Source of the DNA: Nothophaeocryptopus gaeumannii
Lineage: Eukaryota > Ascomycota > Dothideomycetes > Mycosphaerellales > Mycosphaerellaceae
Length of the DNA stretch: 64,000 nucleotides
NCBI GenBank assembly: GCA_031771865.1
Contig: JASISA010000026.1
Coordinates: 124,001-188,000 of the forward strand
Direction: 5' to 3'
Part shown: one piece after another, positions 53,110 to 62,904 of the stretch
How the letters are laid out: each line of letters starts with the position of its first letter
Position numbering within the stretch: the stretch's first letter is position 1
Position numbers and translations under genes: made by a program
The notes under the pieces: model-generated
What the model saw: the letters and a program-made list of their open reading frames with translations, nothing else
Database searches by the model: none
Told to the model about the DNA's origin: nothing

Positions 53110-53256
53110 TGTGGCTACTGCGACAACTCGCGGCTTTTCCACGCGAAGGTGCGCCTATCGATATCGACGGGCCTGCCTCAATCTGTATCAATACTCAAAG
53201 TACGTATCGGCTGTGCGCATGTCAGCTGGTACCACTGAGGCTGGACGGGTATGAAC

Positions 53257-54809
53257 TTACAATGGCAAATTCTCACGGTCGGTCAGATCGACCTGCCGGG
53301 CATCAACGACTTCTTCCGAGCTGCCGTTATCGCTAGCTGAGTCGTGCTGTATCACGCCCACTCCGCTGACTAGACCTTGCGCCTGCAATGCGTCCCTGCG
53401 CTTGTTCTCGCTTGAGAGATACCATCTGAGGTACAGCACCAAGAACGTCGGGAAACTGCAGGCAACACCAAGGATAACCGCCCACGTGACAATATGCTTT
53501 GGCTTATATTTGGGCTGAAACAGCTGCGGCGAAAGGATGTTGCCCAGGCCGTAACCGACGTGATAGAGCGCAATCATCGTGGTTTTCTTCGTATGACCTG
53601 CCGAGCTGTTCGCAGCCCAGTCATTACGACACTGTACGGTATGCCGCTTGTCGCCCGGATCCAGATTGTGGCAATGAGACCCCATCGGTTGCTCCATGCC
53701 AGTGATCAGAGCAGAATGAAGGAGATGATAGGCTGGACGTACGCCGCCGCAGAAAGCCAAGCGCGACAATTCTTCGTTTTCGCGAAGATGATAGCAGCAG
53801 CAGCGAGTGACGCAAATGCCGTCACACCAGTGACGCAGCCGAGCAGCGTTGTCTGGAGGGTCGGAAAACCGAATGACTTGATGATGAGAGAGTACTGGTT
53901 TGTCAGACCGTTCGCCATTTTCTTGACTCCAGGCATGCAAGAAGAACAGCCAGGTCTTCCACTCGGTAATAGCTTCCAGGAACTGATATTTCTTGAACCG
54001 CTTCTGCTCGATATCCGAATGATTACTTTTGATGCGGAGCACCGCCTGCGCTCTTTCCTCCAACGTAAGGAAGTGTGCATCGAGCGGAGAGTTCGGCAGC
54101 CGAAGTAAGACTGCGATACCAAATATCACAGTCAAGATGCCGGTGATCACCATGAACCACTTCCAGGAATCGAAGTCTCCCGTGTCCAGAGGACACCGTA
54201 CGACAGCAAGCCGGATGTGATGGGGCTGAAATTGCCGATGACCCACATGCAAGGCATCAGGACTGCCTGTTCGTCATGGGTAAAGAACATACTGAGCGTG
54301 AGCAGGAATGCTGGATCGATGCAATCCTCTGCCAGTCCGAGCAAGAAAAGAACAGCGAACAGGCTTGCGAAGCTGTCGCACGGTATGTGAAGCAGCAGAA
54401 TGCATCCCCAAACGACCAGATTGATAGACAGCCAGCGAGCCGCCGGAAATCGCTGCAGCGCCCAATTCTAGGGCCATGCCGCCACTAAATACCCGAGATA
54501 GAAGGTCGAGGACAACCAGTTGTACTGTGTGTTGTTGAGGTGCGTATCCTCCATGATTCCCAGGAACGCCGAATTACCGAGTGTCTGCTTGTCGACATAC
54601 ATGAGATGGTAGCCAACGCAGAGGAACGGCAGATCCCATTTCACGCATTTGTTCCGGAGACGAGTCGCTTCAGCTGGAGAAGAGTCATCGACCTGAATTT
54701 TCCAAAAGAGCTTGTAGCTCTCGTCTGCAAACTTCTCTGGGAGCTTAGGAGTTGTCGTTTCCGCTACTGACGCTGGCGCAGTTATCGATTTCACAGCATC
54801 CTTCGACAT
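53257..54809 (-). pseudogene. DAL5/Tna1-type anion:cation symporter (MFS), degraded
   Basis: Former major-facilitator permease of the allantoate/nicotinate family. The ATG at 54809 opens a frame with FADESYKLFWKIQVDD, LRNKCVKWDLPFLCVGYHL and TQYNWLSSTFYLGYLVAAWP. It then hits TAG at 54468-54470, where NWALQRFPAARW continues in the same frame; CAG-to-TAG is the simplest change. A frame shift follows YGVLW (near 54195), another lies near 53935, a TGA falls after SFILL (53706-53708), and another shift near 53630 precedes AGHTKKTTMIALYHVGYGLG. The C terminus LRWYLSSENKRRDALQAQGL is intact to 53257. At least two nonsense codons and three shifts make this non-functional. It lies between cyclin C and an FAD monooxygenase. 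Confidence 0.85.
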
Positions 54810-55401
54810 CTCGAATCGTTCCTCCAGACCTTGCGTCTGGTCGAATGTGTCGTGTCACACGAGACATGCAAGACTTATCATCTTGATGCGAACACTTGAA
54901 GAAAGCAGTTGGAGCTGCCCACAGCATGCAGATCTTACCCGATAGCATCGTTCAGGCTTCGATGGTCACTTCCTTTAGCGTCTCGCATTGCATCAAATCA
55001 ACAAGTGAGAGCTGTGGTATACGGTGGATCAATGTAGTGCGGCCACCATGGTTGCATGAATACATGCTACACCACGTGGAAGAAGGTGGGCTGTTGACTT
55101 TGGAGGTCACTGTATCATGGAACCCAAAGCCACGGTCACCGTACAAGAGGCACAAGTCTCCATACCAAGCAATGTCTGGGCGAGCAAAGGATGCAGTTCT
55201 TGTTGGTTGCGTGCTACATGCTTGCAATATCACCACCCTTGATCACTCACCCTTCCCTTCCGAGGATTTGCCGCGCCGCAAGCAGCTTTGGAGCTCACAC
55301 AAGCTCAGCTCCTCAACGTGATAAGCTCGCACACACCTTCAATAATTTCTTTGGTGTGGCCTTCCGCCCAGCGTGGCTGCTGAACTTCAAAGTAAACAGC
55401 A
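54810..55401. other. Intergenic region, no gene seen
   Basis: 592 bp forming the divergent space between the dead permease and the FAD monooxygenase. Short frames without motif. Confidence 0.4.
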
Positions 55402-56741
55402 ATGGCTGCTTCAGACCAGTTAAGGGTCGCCATCGTCGGTGCCGGAATCGCTGGGCTTGCGGCGGCAATTGCTTTGAGTAAACACAATGGGATCGATGTT
55501 CAACTCTACGAGCGGGCGAACGAGCTGAGAGAAATCGGGGCCAGTATTGCTCTTGGTCCAAACGGGATGAAAGCGCTTGAAAGACTAGGAGTTTTCGAGG
55601 CCCTCGAAGATGACCTTGCCTTCCGCAACAAGTCGGGCTATCCGATGGTGTACAGGTGAGCAACATTTTCATGCGGCCTTTGCTATGATCTGATTGCATT
55701 AGGCATTGGAAGACCAACGAGATCATATCTGTCGACGAGCATCATGGCGAGATTAAATACCGCTATCGAACAAGCCGGTTCTACAGAGCGCATCTCCAGC
55801 AAGCTCTTCTTGCGTACGTCGATCCGGAAAGAATACATCTACAAAAAGCTTTTCAATCTGTCAGCAGCATACCGGACACTAATGAGCTCCTCATCATCTT
55901 TGCAGACGGCGGCACAGCAGTAGCCGACATCCTGCTGGGCGCAGACGGTATTCAATCAGCGGTCCGACGCTTCTTCGTACCATCTTCTCAACCAAAGTGG
56001 ACAGGCTGGGTCGCTTTCAGGTCCGTTTTCGACGCAAAGCTCGTCGAACACATCCCTGGAGTACTCGACGAAGCAAACCATTGGTGGGGCCCAGAGCGCA
56101 CTTTCTTTGCTTCTAAGCTAGGCAAAGATCTGTTCACGGTTGTTGGAGGCAACTACACCGATCCTAATGCTGCAAATGCACCTTTCAAGGACGCGGTCTG
56201 GAACTCAGATGGAGATTTGGAGGTGTTCAAGGAGTACTACAAGGACTGGCACCCTTCGATACGACAGATGATCGATGCTTCGCCTTATACGAGACTGTAT
56301 CCGAATACATTCGCTTCCAGCCTGGATAGTTGGGTGCACGGCAACGGGCAAGTCACGTACGCTGGAGACGCAGGGCACGCTCATGGCGGCGCATTTGCTG
56401 CTGGAGGCTCATTAGCTTTGGACGATTCTTGGGCCTTTGCTCGGGCGATCCTCCACGTGTATCCGCTCGGCTCACAAAAGCCATCGAAAGAAGTGATCAC
56501 GGAAGCTCTGAGGCTATACGTGCGGACGAGAAAGCCGCACACGGATCGCGTACTGTCGACTGTACATACGAACAACAAGATTGCTGTCGCACGACTCGGC
56601 AAGACTGAGAGTGACGAACAACTGCGAGCGCGGATGAGCAAGAGAGCTGATCCTTATTGGATTCATGAACATGATGTTGAAGCCACATTCGTGCAAGCTG
56701 TAGCTGAAGAAGAAAGTCAAGAGCCCCAAGCTAGGCTTTAA
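55402..56741 (+). CDS. FAD-dependent monooxygenase (salicylate hydroxylase-like), copy 1
   Basis: 430-aa class A flavoprotein monooxygenase that likely hydroxylates an aromatic ring using NAD(P)H and O2. Exon 1 (55402-55655) has the dinucleotide motif VAIVGAGIAGLAAAIALSK and YERANELREIGASI, ending YPMVYR. The intron 55656-55702 (GTGAGC donor, CATTAG acceptor, 47 nt) leads to exon 2 (55703-56741), which starts HWKTNEIISV. It contains the DG motif LLGADGIQSAVRRFF and the second FAD motif VTYAGDAGHAHGGAFAAGGS; the usual P after GDAAH is absent. Substrate unknown. Its stop faces the stop of a second FAD monooxygenase 45 bp away. The two share little identity beyond family motifs, so they are not a recent duplication. 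Confidence 0.9.
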
Positions 56742-56785
56742 TCAGTCTATATTACGCTAATAGAAATAGAGACGAGCCTCCTTCC

Positions 56786-58111
56786 TCAACTGGCATGCCC
56801 GTCCGCTTCTTTGGTTTGCGAAAGCATCTCTTTATACGTCGCCTTAGCCTCTTCTGCATGCTTCTGCATATCAAACCCCCAGATCCAATTCAGCCGTTCC
56901 TTCATCGTCTCTATCCATTTCTGAAGTTCTTCCCCTTCCCGCTTCTGCTCATAGAAATCAAACCACAGCGGTCCCGCCTCAGAGCTATATCTATGAATAG
57001 TCGAAAACCGCGGCACACGAACCTTCTCAATGGCTTTCAACGCCGCTTCGGCCGTACTCAATCTCCCATCCATCGGATCAACCATCGAAAGCACCTCAGC
57101 AACGATATAAGCATCTTCCACAGCCGTCGCAGCACCAGCACCCTGATGCGGCGGCATTGAATGCGCCCCATCACCGACCAGAATAACCCTCCCATCAACG
57201 AAACTTTCTGGTTGATTCTCCACGCTATGTTGAAAAGCGCCCCAAAGTTTCGGTTCTTCATCAAATAACCCGAATAGCTTTCGACATTTCTCGCCCCATC
57301 CTTCTGCTGCTTTTGAGAAGGAGCCTGCAGGTTCGGAGATGATCCATTCCGAGCTAGGCCAGGTATGGGGGTAATATTTCCATAATCCGCAATTCAGTGC
57401 GGAACCGCTGTTGACGGGGTAAGATATCAGATATCCTGCAGGACCGAGATGGATTTGAGTACGTTTCATTGAGTCGTCGCCGATTGTCTGCACTACTTTC
57501 TCCATGGGAAGTACAGCGCGATAGGCCGTTTTCCCGTCGAAGATGGGTTTGCTTATGGGGTTGGATTCCCCGTACATGCATCGTCGGACTTTGGAGTGGA
57601 TTCCGTCGCAGGCTACGAGAATGGAGGCGGTCGAGGTGGTGCCGTCTTCGAAGGTCAATTCGACGTGGGTGGGGTGGGAGGTGTAGGTGGAGAGCTTCTT
57701 GTTGAACCTCGCGTTTTGCGGTCCCATCTCATCTGCCAGGCACTTCAACAATTCCTGTCTATGGAGAGTCATGCTTCCTGTGGGAGGGGCTTTCATCTCA
57801 TAAAACACTTCTCCCTCTTTATGTCCTGCATCGTCATCGGCGCCATACTTGAACAGCATCCAAGCATCTTCTATAGGTGGCGGATTCCGCGTGGCGAGTT
57901 GGTAGACTTTCTCTCCGAGAGATGGTTCGATCAGCCGGAGAGTACGGACTGCTGAGGGACCGAAGTTGATTCCGGCTCCGATTTCTGTGAAGGAGGTGCG
58001 GGATTCGTAGAGGGTGAAGGGGATGTTGTGGGCTTTGAGGGCGAGGCCTAGGGAGATTCCGCAGAGGCCGCCGCCGATTATGGCGACGTGGAAGGGTTGA
58101 GTTGGAGACAT
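56786..58111 (-). CDS. FAD-dependent monooxygenase (salicylate hydroxylase-like), copy 2
   Basis: 441-aa intronless class A flavoprotein monooxygenase. Motifs: FHVAIIGGGLCGISLGLALK (GxGxxG), YESRTSFTEIGAGINFGPSA, MTLHRQELLKCLADE, the DG motif ILVACDGIHSKVRRCMYG and the GD motif VILVGDGAHSMPPHQGAGAA, followed by EDAYIVAEVL. These are the signatures of salicylate hydroxylase, FAD-containing and zeaxanthin-epoxidase-like monooxygenases; aromatic hydroxylation is the best guess. The start is the ATG at 58111. A longer frame to 58159 starts with TTG and adds a Ser/Thr stretch, so it is not used. Convergent with copy 1. Confidence 0.92.
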   Translation of the reverse strand: MSPTQPFHVAIIGGGLCGISLGLALKAHNIPFTLYESRTSFTEIGAGINFGPSAVRTLRLIEPSLGEKVYQLATRNPPPIEDAWMLFKYGADDDAGHKEGEVFYEMKAPPTGSMTLHRQELLKCLADEMGPQNARFNKKLSTYTSHPTHVELTFEDGTTSTASILVACDGIHSKVRRCMYGESNPISKPIFDGKTAYRAVLPMEKVVQTIGDDSMKRTQIHLGPAGYLISYPVNSGSALNCGLWKYYPHTWPSSEWIISEPAGSFSKAAEGWGEKCRKLFGLFDEEPKLWGAFQHSVENQPESFVDGRVILVGDGAHSMPPHQGAGAATAVEDAYIVAEVLSMVDPMDGRLSTAEAALKAIEKVRVPRFSTIHRYSSEAGPLWFDFYEQKREGEELQKWIETMKERLNWIWGFDMQKHAEEAKATYKEMLSQTKEADGHAS

Positions 58112-59268
58112 TGTTGGAGGGTGTTGGGTCGTCGCCCGGATAGTATTCGAGTCTGACAATCAGGTCCGAGTCGGACGGAGAACTGTTCGGTTGTTCTTAG
58201 GATCCAGGCGGACTGTCCACGGTTGATGGTGGCGAGCTATGTGTGACTCGCAATGATGTTCCAGAAGAGGTGAATGTTTTCATCAGGCCTCGAAGCCGAC
58301 CTCAGCGCAACTGACGCCTCTTGCACTTCCGATGGATGGTCTTTCAGTCTCCTCCTTGATCCTTCAGCTCAGGTCAGTCCAGAATGGGGCTCAGTCGAGC
58401 TCTGTGTCGGGATTGATTTCGTGATGTTGTCTCATCCAGATGAAAGTCTTTCAATACACGACTCGGCCGTTTTGTTGTACGTTGTGTGTTGTTCAGTGGT
58501 CGGCCCTTGTGTCAGTTGAGAAGGCGAAACTGAATTGAGTGCGAGCGATTGAGTCAGATTAATGTTGGTCCAGGACCTATAGCGGCCTGCGGCTGAGGAT
58601 GCGAAGGGATCAGCGTCTGATTCAGCAGCGAGGTCCTGGCCGGGATCGCATCCAGCCAAATGTCACGAAACAAGTCCCACAATGTGGACGTCTTGCTACC
58701 AGTGGCCGTTATATCTAGAAACTGGTTGATGCTAACAGGCGAGGTGACGTTGATGTTCTGGGAGATAGGCCAAGCCTGGAACCGGTCCGAGGCAGTAAGG
58801 GTAAGGGACGCTCGGCTGATGTGGCATTGAATCAAATATTGATGGTCATAAAACTACATGAACATTCACTCACCAGAAGCACAGACGCACTAGCTATCTC
58901 GGGCTCCTTCAAATGGCCCCAGTGCCATGATACATACCATTGAACGCTGCATAGATGCGAGTTCTGGCTTGCTTGAGAGCCCGACCAAGCATTGTGATGG
59001 GCGCTATATCATCTATTACACCTACATCAGTTGCTTTCGAACACGATTTCTAAGACTTAACATATACAGACGAGGGCCACTTGCAACAATACAATAAGAT
59101 AGTGTAATATCTTACACGGAATAATCCTTTGGTCAACGCATCTCACAGGAAGTCAAAGAAATGCCCATAACGCCTATCCGATCACGTCGTTGAGCACCGG
59201 GCCCTTAAGCTCTAAGCCAATGGTTTTCGGCCGCTCTCCACAAGATCAAGCAGGTTCTCCGTATTTAT
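58112..59268. other. Intergenic region, no supported gene
   Basis: 1.16 kb. A 93-codon TTG-started frame at 58554-58835 (minus) and several shorter frames have no known motif. AT content rises near 59040-59110. Confidence 0.35.
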
Positions 59269-59745
59269 TCAGGCATATACTATTTTGCCCTCACGGTCCG
59301 CCACTGGAACATTGGTTTTCACGATCTTGCCATCAAAGCGTCCAAACACGTTGCGCAATCTGATGAGAACAAGGCCTAGATCACCCAACAAATTAATTTC
59401 ATGTTGAGCAGGCGATTTATCAGCATCAAGCAAAAGCGTTTTGTCAAAAGATCGCCAAATGGAGACACGAAGCTCCTTGATCTGCGCACAATGATCGACT
59501 GGGAGGGAACTGAACCAGCGGACAAGCTTATCGAGTTGAAGAAGCTGCGGAGTGAACTCGAGAATAGTGTTAGCGTAGAAGCTCTTGAAAGGCTTGGTCC
59601 GGATTGCTTTGTTTCTGACTTGGAGGTAAGTTGCAGGCCTATAGCCGGGCTTGCCAGGATAGACGACTCGCGGGGGGGTAGTGAAGACGTGATCTTCTAC
59701 CAAGTCGACGAGCTCTTGAGGAAGTCTAGAACGGATGTCAGCCAT
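59269..59745 (-). CDS. LPQEL-type short protein, family B copy 4
   Basis: 158-aa intronless protein. Starts MADIRSRLPQELVDLVEDHV, then FTTPPRVVYPGKPGYRPATY, LQVRNKAIRTKPFKSFYANT, LDKLVRWFSSLPVDHCAQIK and ELRVSIW, matching family B position by position (LPQEL, YRP, SFYANT, RWFSSLP, EHR-like). It ends GKIVYA. The start is the ATG at 59745; an upstream TTG extension is not used. Forms a tandem pair with the 60.3-kb gene, its closest relative in the window: both have TPPRV/TPPQV and YANT. Function unknown. Confidence 0.75.
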   Translation of the reverse strand: MADIRSRLPQELVDLVEDHVFTTPPRVVYPGKPGYRPATYLQVRNKAIRTKPFKSFYANTILEFTPQLLQLDKLVRWFSSLPVDHCAQIKELRVSIWRSFDKTLLLDADKSPAQHEINLLGDLGLVLIRLRNVFGRFDGKIVKTNVPVADREGKIVYA

Positions 59746-60007
59746 GTTGGGGGTAGGTTGGTTGGAACCGCTCGAGGCCGTGTGTTGTTGACTTGATCGA
59801 AATCTTTGTCGAAGCAAGGTCTCCTGATGTTATCGATCGTGTGTTTGTAGGCGTGTGTGCTGGACAGATAGAGGGAGGGAGAATCGACGATGAATACTAG
59901 TGGTGACGGCTCAGAGAGCGCAGTGTATAATGAAATCAATGTCTTTGTGATACTTCAATCTTACAAAGGCGTACACAAATACCTTTGTTCCCTCAAGCTG
60001 TATTCGC

Positions 60008-60286
60008 ATTGACAACGCCAATGCCCTTGTACAGAGAAAGATAGTGTCACGAAGACAATAACATTGCAGCAGACTAGCTTGGCCAATAGTCAAAAGGTAC
60101 TAGGATTGACACTTGAGGTGAGCCATTGACTGTCATCCGAGCTGTGATGGCATTGAGGATGCTAGTGTTCTTGTACACAGGGAAAAGAGGCTGTGAAATG
60201 ATCAAGAGGGAAAGACAGTAACATTGCAGTAAGCTAACTAGGCGAATATTGAAAAACAGCGGAATGTTGACTCGAGGTAAGCCATC
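60008..60286. repeat. Degenerate tandem duplication between family B genes
   Basis: Two diverged copies (about 60008-60125 and 60149-60286) share an order of blocks: CTTGTACA, AGACA-TAACATTGCAG, a short variable part, then GAGGTRAGCCAT. This suggests an old local duplication that accompanied duplication of the flanking genes. Confidence 0.55.
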
Positions 60287-60318
60287 CATAGAAGACTTAC
60301 CCAATGAGTCACTTACCT

Positions 60319-60870
60319 TCAAGGCAGTGTGCCAGTCTGCGCCAGCGCATGAAGCTGTGATAGAGTCAACCAAACCACAACAAGCTCTCCCGCATTATTA
60401 CATACTGTGGCATTCATGCGCAAGACATCCTGAGTAAGATCGGGATAAGCAGCGCGCATCCAATTCTCAACAACCGTGAGCAATGTGTGCAGGGACCCGT
60501 ATGTCCATGCAAAGTATTGCTTGGCATCAGCTTGACGATACTCGAATTGCAGCGGGCAGGGCAAGCGGATCTCCGTGAGCAGTGGACGATGCTCAGGAGC
60601 GACCGAATGCAGCCAGGATTGGAGAGCACCCGTAGGGTAGTGGTTGTATGCGAACTGGAAGACCGTATTGGCGTAATAGCTCTTGGCGGCCTTAGCGCGT
60701 GTTGATCGGTTAGCTCGAAGGTACGTCGGAGTTCTGTACGGGTTAGTCATTAAGATGACTTGCGGCGGAGTGGAGAAGACCTCATCTGCAATCAGCTCGA
60801 ACAACTTTTTTGGGAGACCTTTCTGGATTCGGCGGCGAAGTGATGCCATGTCGGAGGTAGAGCCGGTCAT
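60319..60870 (-). CDS. LPQEL-type short protein, family B copy 5
   Basis: Family B member with MASLRRRIQKGLPKKLFELI, ADEVFSTPPQVILMTNPYRT, PTYLRANRSTRAKAAKSYYA, NTVFQFA, LQSWLHSVAPEHRPLLTEIR and a C-terminal VVENWMRAAYPDLTQDVLRM. By alignment with copy 4 the start is ATG 60870 or 60849 (about 183 or 176 aa). The frame is open up to ATG 61167, which would add about 99 residues with no counterpart in the paralogues; I treat that as upstream read-through. A GTAAGT donor-like sequence (60316-60311) follows the TGA stop directly, recalling the stop-donor overlap in copies 2 and 3. Function unknown. Confidence 0.7.
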   Translation of the reverse strand: MTGSTSDMASLRRRIQKGLPKKLFELIADEVFSTPPQVILMTNPYRTPTYLRANRSTRAKAAKSYYANTVFQFAYNHYPTGALQSWLHSVAPEHRPLLTEIRLPCPLQFEYRQADAKQYFAWTYGSLHTLLTVVENWMRAAYPDLTQDVLRMNATVCNNAGELVVVWLTLSQLHALAQTGTLP

Positions 60871-61299
60871 AGTCGTGCTGCGTACTCTGTCCTGCAGTGT
60901 GCGAAATGCTCTCTCGATCGTTGTCTGTTTCGAATCAATGATCTCCGTTTTGGCAGTGCAGATCTGGATCGATGCGAAGCTCTGTCTGCAAGGAAAGAAG
61001 CAGAGAGTAGACAGCGCGGTCTTTAGTATCCTGGCGTCTATGGACGAGAAGCCCGGAAGAAAGCGTTTGTCCCCACGACAATGGAAAGCAAGCAACGCCT
61101 CTGACAGGACGTCTTTGTTCATCCAAGCCCTACTGCCAAGTGACAATATCGTTGTACACGCTGTCATGCCCCTCTGTGGACTTCGTCAACTGCTTAAGCA
61201 TACCACACAGATGGCTGTGTGACAGTCGCTGCCTAGGTGGACCTAAACTGCGATGTCAGCACGAGCACACATGTGTGTCCGAGGCAACTGTGACTCACA

Positions 61300-61769
61300 C
61301 TAGTGCTTCTTGTATTCGAAGACCTCTCCTTTCCATGCTTCCTCCATAAGTTGACCCATGGTAAGGCCAACAAAGTTGCCGCTCTGGGCGTATTGGATCG
61401 ACTTGCCACCAGATGTGTACATTAACCGGGTCTGCTTGACGACATAGTCGCGTCTTTGTCAAAATGGTGGTATAATTCAATCACCGCGCCGTCAGGTCCG
61501 AGGACAGCTATGTTGCAGAGTGGGTTGAAGAAGGCCGCTAGGCGTTCCACGCCGGAAAGCTCGCTGGATGGAACGCTCCCAAAGCGCAGAATTTTCTTGA
61601 TGGTGATCGATTGTTCGATAGTTTCCTGGAAACCTTTGCACACTCGCATGCACCTCAACAAGCTCTTTAAGTTCCTCTTGTCGGGAAGGTCCTTGCTCTG
61701 TCCAACCTGTATGAGAATGGCCTCTCTGATTTCAGCGATGCCGAAGGCGCGCTGCGTAGCGTTCGCCAT
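61300..61769 (-). pseudogene. F-box-like protein, family A copy 3, apparently frameshifted
   Basis: The ATG at 61769 starts MANATQRAFGIAEIREAIL, then LKSLLRCMRVCKGFQETIEQ and SITIKKILRFGSV, the same helix pair as family A copies 1 and 2. The frame ends at TAA 61422-61424 shortly after YHHFDKDATMSS. The expected family C terminus is present in another frame (61300 to about 61445): LMYTSGGKSIQYAQ, then VGLTMGQLMEEAW, aligning with GGKSLHDLEG and LTLGRIFDMIW of copy 2. I found no GT-AG intron with the right phase to join them, so an indel in the 61430-61470 region is likely. A truncated 115-aa product remains possible. Confidence 0.55.
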
Positions 61770-62221
61770 CTTACCTGTCCGCCGCCTATCAGTGAGTGAT
61801 GGAGTCAATCATCATCTGGTGTTGACCTGACTTACCGCTTGTATCGGGGCTGCCGTCGGCGAGGAAGGGGGCGAAGGTGCTTGACGATGAAGAGATGTCG
61901 CGGCGGAAATTGAAAGTGCGGGAAGATGATTGTTTGACGCGCGGCTGCTGCGGGCCGGAACTTTACCGAGTGTGAAAGTTGAGTGAGTGAGTGCCGATGC
62001 TGGCTACCTTTTTGGCATCCTACTTCGTGTCCCTCAGTAACAAGGCAGCGGAGTACATTTGTGCAATCTTGCCGATCGGAGATAGATGCAGAAGTTGCCC
62101 GCTGCATCGTTCTTGTATGTGATGTACTATCAAAGCCGTCAATTTGCAGCGTCGCTCAAGCACTGTCCACACGACCTGCATCCAGTTCCGTGATTACTTT
62201 ACCTCAAGTTTCTTAAGTCAC
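61770..62221. other. Intergenic region
   Basis: 5' flank of family A copy 3. A GTAAGT motif in minus orientation near 61836 could mark a 5' UTR intron. Nothing else seen. Confidence 0.35.
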
Positions 62222-62904
62222 TCAAGGGTAGTAATTGCAAAGCTCGACATTTTCAAGCTCGAAGACATTGAGAACTGCCACCCCTCCTGCAAGCGTAGCA
62301 GTGATGTTCTTCAGATTCTTGAAACGATCCGGAAACTTCCCCGGGGCCATTTTACCTCCTAGTATCGCGTCAGACGCATAAGCCAGTGTCAACACAGGCA
62401 CTGCTGTTCCGTCCCGATAGAATTCGCTGATGATGAGGAAGGCTTCCTGCTGGCTGGTACCTCGTACAACTGTGATTGAAAGTCCCCACATCAAAGTCCT
62501 TGACAGGGTCGGCGGCTGCGATGGATGCGAACGGATTGAGCGAGGGCGATCCAGTTGAAGTGAGAGAAGCAGTGAAACCAAAGGCCACCAGACTCTCGCC
62601 AGATTGGGGCCGCGGGCCACCCAACGAAAGGGGTGTCGCTGGTTTCTGGTCAGTGCAAGCGTGGGTTTGGGCTGGACACTGCAGTGGCTTACGTAGACAT
62701 TGAAGCTGGTGTAATTGAGTCCTTCATATGTGTTGACTGATACCGCTGCGCCAACACCGCGGAACCGGTGAGGTCAACGAACTATCATCGATCAGACGAA
62801 GCGGACGCCGCCTATGAGAGGGTGGGACACACCTTGGACGTGAAAGGAGTACAAGGGCTAGACACCTGCGTAATAATGATTGAGGCGATACCGAGCCAAT
62901 GCAT
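62222..62904 (-). pseudogene. Small secreted-protein family gene, frameshifted
   Basis: Pieces of an uncharacterised fungal secreted-protein type. An ATG at 62904 opens MHWLGIASIIITQ, a weak signal peptide. Further on lie VNTYEGLNYTSFNVY (62693-62745, followed by a GTAAGC donor), then PQSGESLVAFGFTASLTSTG and FASIAAADPVKDFDVGTF (to about 62480). In a different frame follow VVRGTSQQEAFLIISEFYRD and KNLKNITATLAGGVAVLNVF to the stop at 62222. The change of frame near 62470 is not at a usable splice site, so one base too many or two too few is likely. The first intron phase is also uncertain. Could be a gene with sequencing error. Function unknown. Confidence 0.5.

Noticed and set aside
58554..58835. 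93-codon minus-strand frame between the FAD monooxygenase and family B copy 4
   Set aside because: Starts with TTG and contains no known motif; could be a remnant but is unsupported.
60850..61167. N-terminal extension of family B copy 5 to ATG 61167
   Set aside because: The extra 99 residues have no counterpart in the four paralogues; an internal ATG fits better.
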